A stretch of DNA of 43,306 nucleotides from an uncultured Elusimicrobiales bacterium (GTDB lineage Bacteria > Elusimicrobiota > Elusimicrobia > Elusimicrobiales > Elusimicrobiaceae). Shown here one piece after another: positions 40,224 to 43,306 of the stretch. Every line of letters begins with the position of its first letter. Position 1 is the first letter of the stretch. The position numbers and the translations under genes were made by a program. The stretch is taken from assembly GCA_944324695.1 (NCBI GenBank), contig CALUXH010000097.1, positions 1 through 43,306 on the forward strand. The letters are read 5' to 3'. The notes below the pieces were generated by a model. The model had not been told where the DNA came from and did no database searches. It was given only the letters and a program-made list of their open reading frames with translations.

Positions 40224-41504
40224 ATGGGTAATTTTTTGCTGTTTATCACCAATTTGGCTTTCCCGTTTGCCGCCCTGGGGGTGCTGCTGGGGTTCGTTTT
40301 TTCCCCGCGTCGGCGCGTGCTTAAAACCCTGAAACAGGAACTAAAAGAACGTTTTGCCCTGGAGGACCCGTCCCTTATCCCGCAGGGGGCTCTGTGGGTG
40401 CACTGTGCCAGCGTGGGAGAAGTGAAATCCGTCTCCGCTCTGATGAAGCGGTTAAAAGATTTTTACGGCAAAGAGCTGCTGGTTACCACCAGCACCGCCG
40501 CCGGCAAAGCCGAAGCCGAAAAGAATCCTGACGTTTCCAAAGCTTTGCTGGTGCCGTTGGATTTTTATCCCAATGCCTGCCGTTTTCTGCGCGCGGCCAA
40601 TCCGTACCGTTTATTTGTCGTGGAGCGCGAAATTTGGCCCAATCTGATTGCCGCCGCAGAAAACCAAGGCGTACCCGTTATTTTGCTCAATGCGCGCATT
40701 TCCCGCAAAAGCACCAAAGCTTATGCTTATGTGCGGCCTTTGTTTAAAATGCTGTTTAAACGTTTGGCACTGGCCTGCATGCAGGACGCGGATGCCGCCG
40801 CACGTTACAAGACCTTGGGCCTTCCGCGGGAAAAGATGTGTGTGTGCGGCAATGTGAAATATGACACTTTGAATGATACGCCCGGAAAACTAAAAGAAGC
40901 CCGGGAACTTTTCAAACAGTTGGACTGGGAAAAGGCCCCCGTGCTGGTGTGCGGCAGCACGCACCCGCTGGAGGAAGAACTGATTGTAAAAGCCGCTCCC
41001 AAATGGGCTGAAGAAGGCATCAAGGTTGTTTTTGCACCGCGCCATTTGGAACGGAAAGAGGAAATCAAAGCCGCACTCTCCGCCCAGCCGTTGGCCTATG
41101 CTTTTGTGAGTGATAAAAAACGTCCCAAAAATTGCGTATTGCTGTGCGCGGACGTAATGGGGTTGTTGCAGTCTTTGTATGCGGTGGGCCGGCTGGCTTT
41201 TGTGGGCGGCAGCATTGCTCCGCGCGGGGCGCATAATTTGCTGGAGCCCGCCATATTGGGCAAAACGGTTTTATTCGGTAAGAGTTTCCACCACACGCCG
41301 GATGTGGCGCATGCGCTGCTGTCTGCCGGCGGAGGGGTATTGGTGGATGAAGAAAATTTGGAGCGGACGGTGCTGCGTTTGTTTAAAGACCCGGCCGCGC
41401 TGGAAAACATGGCCGCCAAAGCGCGGCTGACGGCTCTGAAGTTTAAAGGGGCCACCCAAAAAACCATGGAAGCGGTGAAGAATTATGAGCGAAAATCAGC
41501 CTAA
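40224..41504 (+). CDS. waaA: 3-deoxy-D-manno-octulosonic acid transferase (Kdo transferase)
   Basis: This 426-residue GT-B enzyme attaches Kdo to lipid A precursor at the inner-membrane face. A membrane anchor lies at residues 1-25. The N-terminal domain has the conserved HCASVGEV and TTSTAAGK, the catalytic Glu region VEREIWPNL, and NARIS. The C-terminal domain has CGNVKYD, CGSTHPLEEE, APRHLERKEE and GGSIAPRGAHNLLEPA, which bind CMP-Kdo. All family blocks are intact, length matches KdtA (about 425). It overlaps the GT9 gene by 20 nt, so lipid A-Kdo and core sugar addition are coupled. Confidence 0.96.
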   Translation: MGNFLLFITNLAFPFAALGVLLGFVFSPRRRVLKTLKQELKERFALEDPSLIPQGALWVHCASVGEVKSVSALMKRLKDFYGKELLVTTSTAAGKAEAEKNPDVSKALLVPLDFYPNACRFLRAANPYRLFVVEREIWPNLIAAAENQGVPVILLNARISRKSTKAYAYVRPLFKMLFKRLALACMQDADAAARYKTLGLPREKMCVCGNVKYDTLNDTPGKLKEARELFKQLDWEKAPVLVCGSTHPLEEELIVKAAPKWAEEGIKVVFAPRHLERKEEIKAALSAQPLAYAFVSDKKRPKNCVLLCADVMGLLQSLYAVGRLAFVGGSIAPRGAHNLLEPAILGKTVLFGKSFHHTPDVAHALLSAGGGVLVDEENLERTVLRLFKDPAALENMAAKARLTALKFKGATQKTMEAVKNYERKSA

Positions 41505-43017
41505 AATTCTGGTCGTTCGTCTGTCCTCGCTGGGCGATATTGTGTTGTCGTCGCCGGTGTATAAAAATTTAAAGGCCAAATGGCCCCAAAGCCACATTAC
41601 CCTGTTGGTAAAACCTCAGTTTGCCCAGGTGTTGTCCGGCCACCCCGATATTGACGAAATTATGGTGGCCAAAAAGGGCCTGTGGGGCAATATCCGTCAG
41701 GTGCGTGCGGGGCATTTTACGCATTACCTGGATTTGCATTCCAACTTAAAAAGTATTTTAATCGGCTTTTTCAGCCGTATTCCCCATAAGCTGCGCTACA
41801 GCAAAAACCCCGTGGCGCGCCGACTCTACGTTAAATTCAAAAAAAATTCGCCCGTGTTGGAAAAACATACACTGCAGCGGTATTTGGAAACCCTCAAAGG
41901 CTGGGATGTGCCCGTACTGTACAAAAACCCCGAGCTGGGGGACTGGGCCTATAAACACGCCAACCTGGACGGCAAAAAAATAAACAAAATCGGTATTTTT
42001 CAGACCTCGTTTATTGGGGACAGCGTGCTGACCACCCCGCTGATACAAAAGACGGCCAAGCTGTTTCCCGACGCTAAAATCGTGGTCATTACCCGCCCGC
42101 AGACGGAAGATATTTTCCGCCCTATGCGCGAGGTGAACCAGATTATTTTAAATGACAAGCGCGGCTGGAACAAGATTTTCGGCGTGTGGAAAACCGCCAA
42201 AGCCATTAAGCGGGCCGGCATAGACATTCTTTTGGTGCCGCACCGCAGTTTCAGAAGTGCGCTGATTGCCTGGCTTTCCCGTGTGCCCATACGCATCGGC
42301 TTTACGTCCAGCGAAGGCTGGTTCCTGTATACCAAGACCATTCCGTTTAACTGGATGATACATGACGCGGAGCGCAATTTGTCTTTGCTGCACGGCATTG
42401 TGAAAGAAAATTTTAAGGCCGAGAAACTCAATATGCGTTACGCGCCTTCGGCCGAAGAAAATGTGGCCCGCCTGATGAAGGATTACAACCTGGAAGGCAA
42501 AACGCTGGTGGGCATTCACCCCGGTTCTGCTTGGCCGACCAAGTGCTGGCCCTTTGAAAACTTTGCCGAGCTCATCAGCCGCTTGGAAACGCAGCTGCAC
42601 GTGCAGACCGTGATTGTGGGCGGCGGCAAAAAGGATGCGGACCTGGGCGAAAAGCTCTGCCAGATTTCTCAGGGGCATTGCGCCAATTTGTGCGGCAAAA
42701 CCAGCCTGGCCGATTTAATGGCGCTGATGCCGCATTTTAAACTGTTTATCACCAATGATTCCGGCCCCATGCATATCGCGACTGCGTTTAATGTGCCGAC
42801 GCTGGCCATTTTCGGGCCGACCACGCGCGAACTCGGCTTTTTCCCGTACGGGCACGGGCACCGCGTGCTGGAGGTCAAAGGCCTGCCCTGCCGTCCCTGC
42901 GCATTGCACGGAGGCAAAAAATGCCCTCTGGGCCACTTTAAATGCATGCGTTTGATTACGCCGGACGACGTGTTTAAAAACGCCAAAGAAATGCTGCAGG
43001 AAAACCACGTGATTTAA
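41485..43017 (+). CDS. GT9 family heptosyltransferase with duplicated N-terminal half
   Basis: This 510-residue protein resembles ADP-heptose:LPS heptosyltransferases (WaaC/WaaF), which are usually about 320-350 residues. Residues 7-160 carry a first N-terminal Rossmann half (KILVVRLSSLGDIVLSSP). At about 165 a second copy starts (INKIGIFQTSFIGDSVLTTP), followed by a complete GT9 enzyme with GIHPGSAWPTKCWP, VGGGKKD, LCGKTSLADL, TNDSGPMH near residue 423, and IFGPTT. The final part has a Cys cluster (CRPCALHGGKKCPLG, CMR) also seen in other WaaF-like enzymes. It should add a heptose or related sugar to the Kdo-lipid A core. The ATG 41485 is inside waaA with GGTGAAG upstream. Confidence 0.87.
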   Translation: MSENQPKILVVRLSSLGDIVLSSPVYKNLKAKWPQSHITLLVKPQFAQVLSGHPDIDEIMVAKKGLWGNIRQVRAGHFTHYLDLHSNLKSILIGFFSRIPHKLRYSKNPVARRLYVKFKKNSPVLEKHTLQRYLETLKGWDVPVLYKNPELGDWAYKHANLDGKKINKIGIFQTSFIGDSVLTTPLIQKTAKLFPDAKIVVITRPQTEDIFRPMREVNQIILNDKRGWNKIFGVWKTAKAIKRAGIDILLVPHRSFRSALIAWLSRVPIRIGFTSSEGWFLYTKTIPFNWMIHDAERNLSLLHGIVKENFKAEKLNMRYAPSAEENVARLMKDYNLEGKTLVGIHPGSAWPTKCWPFENFAELISRLETQLHVQTVIVGGGKKDADLGEKLCQISQGHCANLCGKTSLADLMALMPHFKLFITNDSGPMHIATAFNVPTLAIFGPTTRELGFFPYGHGHRVLEVKGLPCRPCALHGGKKCPLGHFKCMRLITPDDVFKNAKEMLQENHVI

Positions 43018-43040
43018 CGGGTCTTGAAAATGAATTGTTT

Positions 43041-43073
43041 ACTCCTCCGGCTTTGCAGCGGAGGAGTTTTTTT
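43041..43073 (+). terminator. Terminator after the GT9 gene
   Basis: ACTCCTCCG/CGGAGGAGT 9-bp stem followed by T7, 24 nt after the stop codon at 43017. Confidence 0.88.
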
Positions 43074-43107
43074 CGGATAAATTATCATAGCCGCATTGTG
43101 AGGACGT

Positions 43108-43136
43108 AAAAAGCCGCCCCAAAAAGGGCGGCTTTT
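43108..43136 (-). terminator. Terminator of rnpB
   Basis: AAAAGCCGCCC/GGGCGGCTTTT 11-bp stem with A-runs left and T-runs right. It lies immediately after the 3' end of the minus-strand RNase P RNA and may also stop plus-strand readthrough. Confidence 0.8.
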
Positions 43137-43139
43137 ATC

Positions 43140-43306
43140 TGATGACGGTCCATACCCCGGATTCTGTCGGGCCCGCAGGCCCGTGAGAACCATTACTCTA
43201 AGCGGCCTACTCTGCCTCTGGCGCGGGACACGCATGGGCATATTTGGCCTTGCTCCGCGCGGGGTTTGCCCTGCCGCACGCATTGCTTTGTGCGCGGTGC
43301 GCTCTT
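43140..43306 (-). ncRNA. rnpB: RNase P RNA component, 3' part (cut by window edge)
   Basis: The plus strand shows the reverse complement of conserved RNase P RNA segments: TTTGGCCTTGCTCC (43239-43252 region) and GGGTTTGCC, matching the J/P loops near the E. coli P5-P7 area, and CCCCGGATTCTGTC near the 3' end (E. coli: GCCGGGTTCTGTC). It is the catalytic RNA that trims tRNA 5' leaders. About 167 nt are inside the window; the 5' half is beyond position 43306. The exact 3' end near 43140 is estimated from the E. coli match and the adjoining terminator. Any open frame read across it is spurious. Confidence 0.88.

Noticed and set aside
43014-43283. Minus-strand open frame at the right edge
   Set aside because: It lies over rnpB and its terminator and has no protein-like composition.

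Overview
The window looks like a chromosomal segment from a Gram-negative, LPS-producing bacterium, most probably a host-associated member of the Elusimicrobiota (inferred, not proven). The evidence is two short type IV pilin-like genes with nearly identical 5' ends, envelope genes (lptF, lptG, waaA, a GT9 glycosyltransferase, beta-barrel proteins), a membrane pyrophosphatase, and many small operons separated by intrinsic terminators. No rRNA is present. The RNA genes are one tRNA-Asp(GTC) and the 3' part of RNase P RNA at the right edge.

Layout. 1-957: 3' part of a Cys-rich repeat protein. 1141-9528: M3 metallopeptidase, a membrane protein of unknown role, a small lipoprotein, pilin 1, H+-pyrophosphatase, a POTRA/beta-barrel protein and a GNAT acetyltransferase. 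9529-10044: a gene-free stretch holding a degenerate, helically phased repeat array. 10045-17615: a tightly overlapping eight-gene biosynthetic operon (small membrane protein, UbiA prenyltransferase, radical SAM enzyme, diacylglycerol-kinase-like protein, AIR-synthase-like protein, old-yellow-enzyme reductase, alpha-oxoamine synthase, extended SDR). 17658-19639: a DUF2924 protein and a large serine recombinase, ending just before tRNA-Asp. The stretch 10045-19640 reads as a genomic island beside a tRNA gene. 19973-31477: murB, an outer-membrane protein, phosphoglucomutase, pilin 2, a response regulator-GGDEF protein, a cation:proton antiporter, pgeF, murI, a TPR-Ser/Thr kinase, a CorA-type transporter and a nucleoside phosphorylase. 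31555-43017: lptG/lptF, a giant SprA-like outer-membrane protein, comF, waaA and a GT9 enzyme with a duplicated N-terminal half. 43108-43306: rnpB terminator and partial rnpB.

How the genes fit together. Most of the window serves the envelope: peptidoglycan precursors (murI, murB), LPS synthesis and export (waaA, GT9, lptFG), outer-membrane proteins and pili. The island operon joins a prenyltransferase, a radical SAM enzyme, a lipid-kinase-like protein, an amino-acid/acyl-CoA condensing enzyme and two reductases. That set is what a pathway for an unusual membrane lipid or prenylated amino-lipid would need. It is the best candidate here for an undescribed system; its product cannot be named from sequence alone.

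Two expression patterns stand out. Several genes have a -10 box only 6-8 nt upstream of the start codon and no Shine-Dalgarno sequence, which predicts leaderless mRNAs. Both pilin genes carry a perfect 17-bp inverted repeat whose 8-nt loop contains the start codon, preceded by a long T tract.
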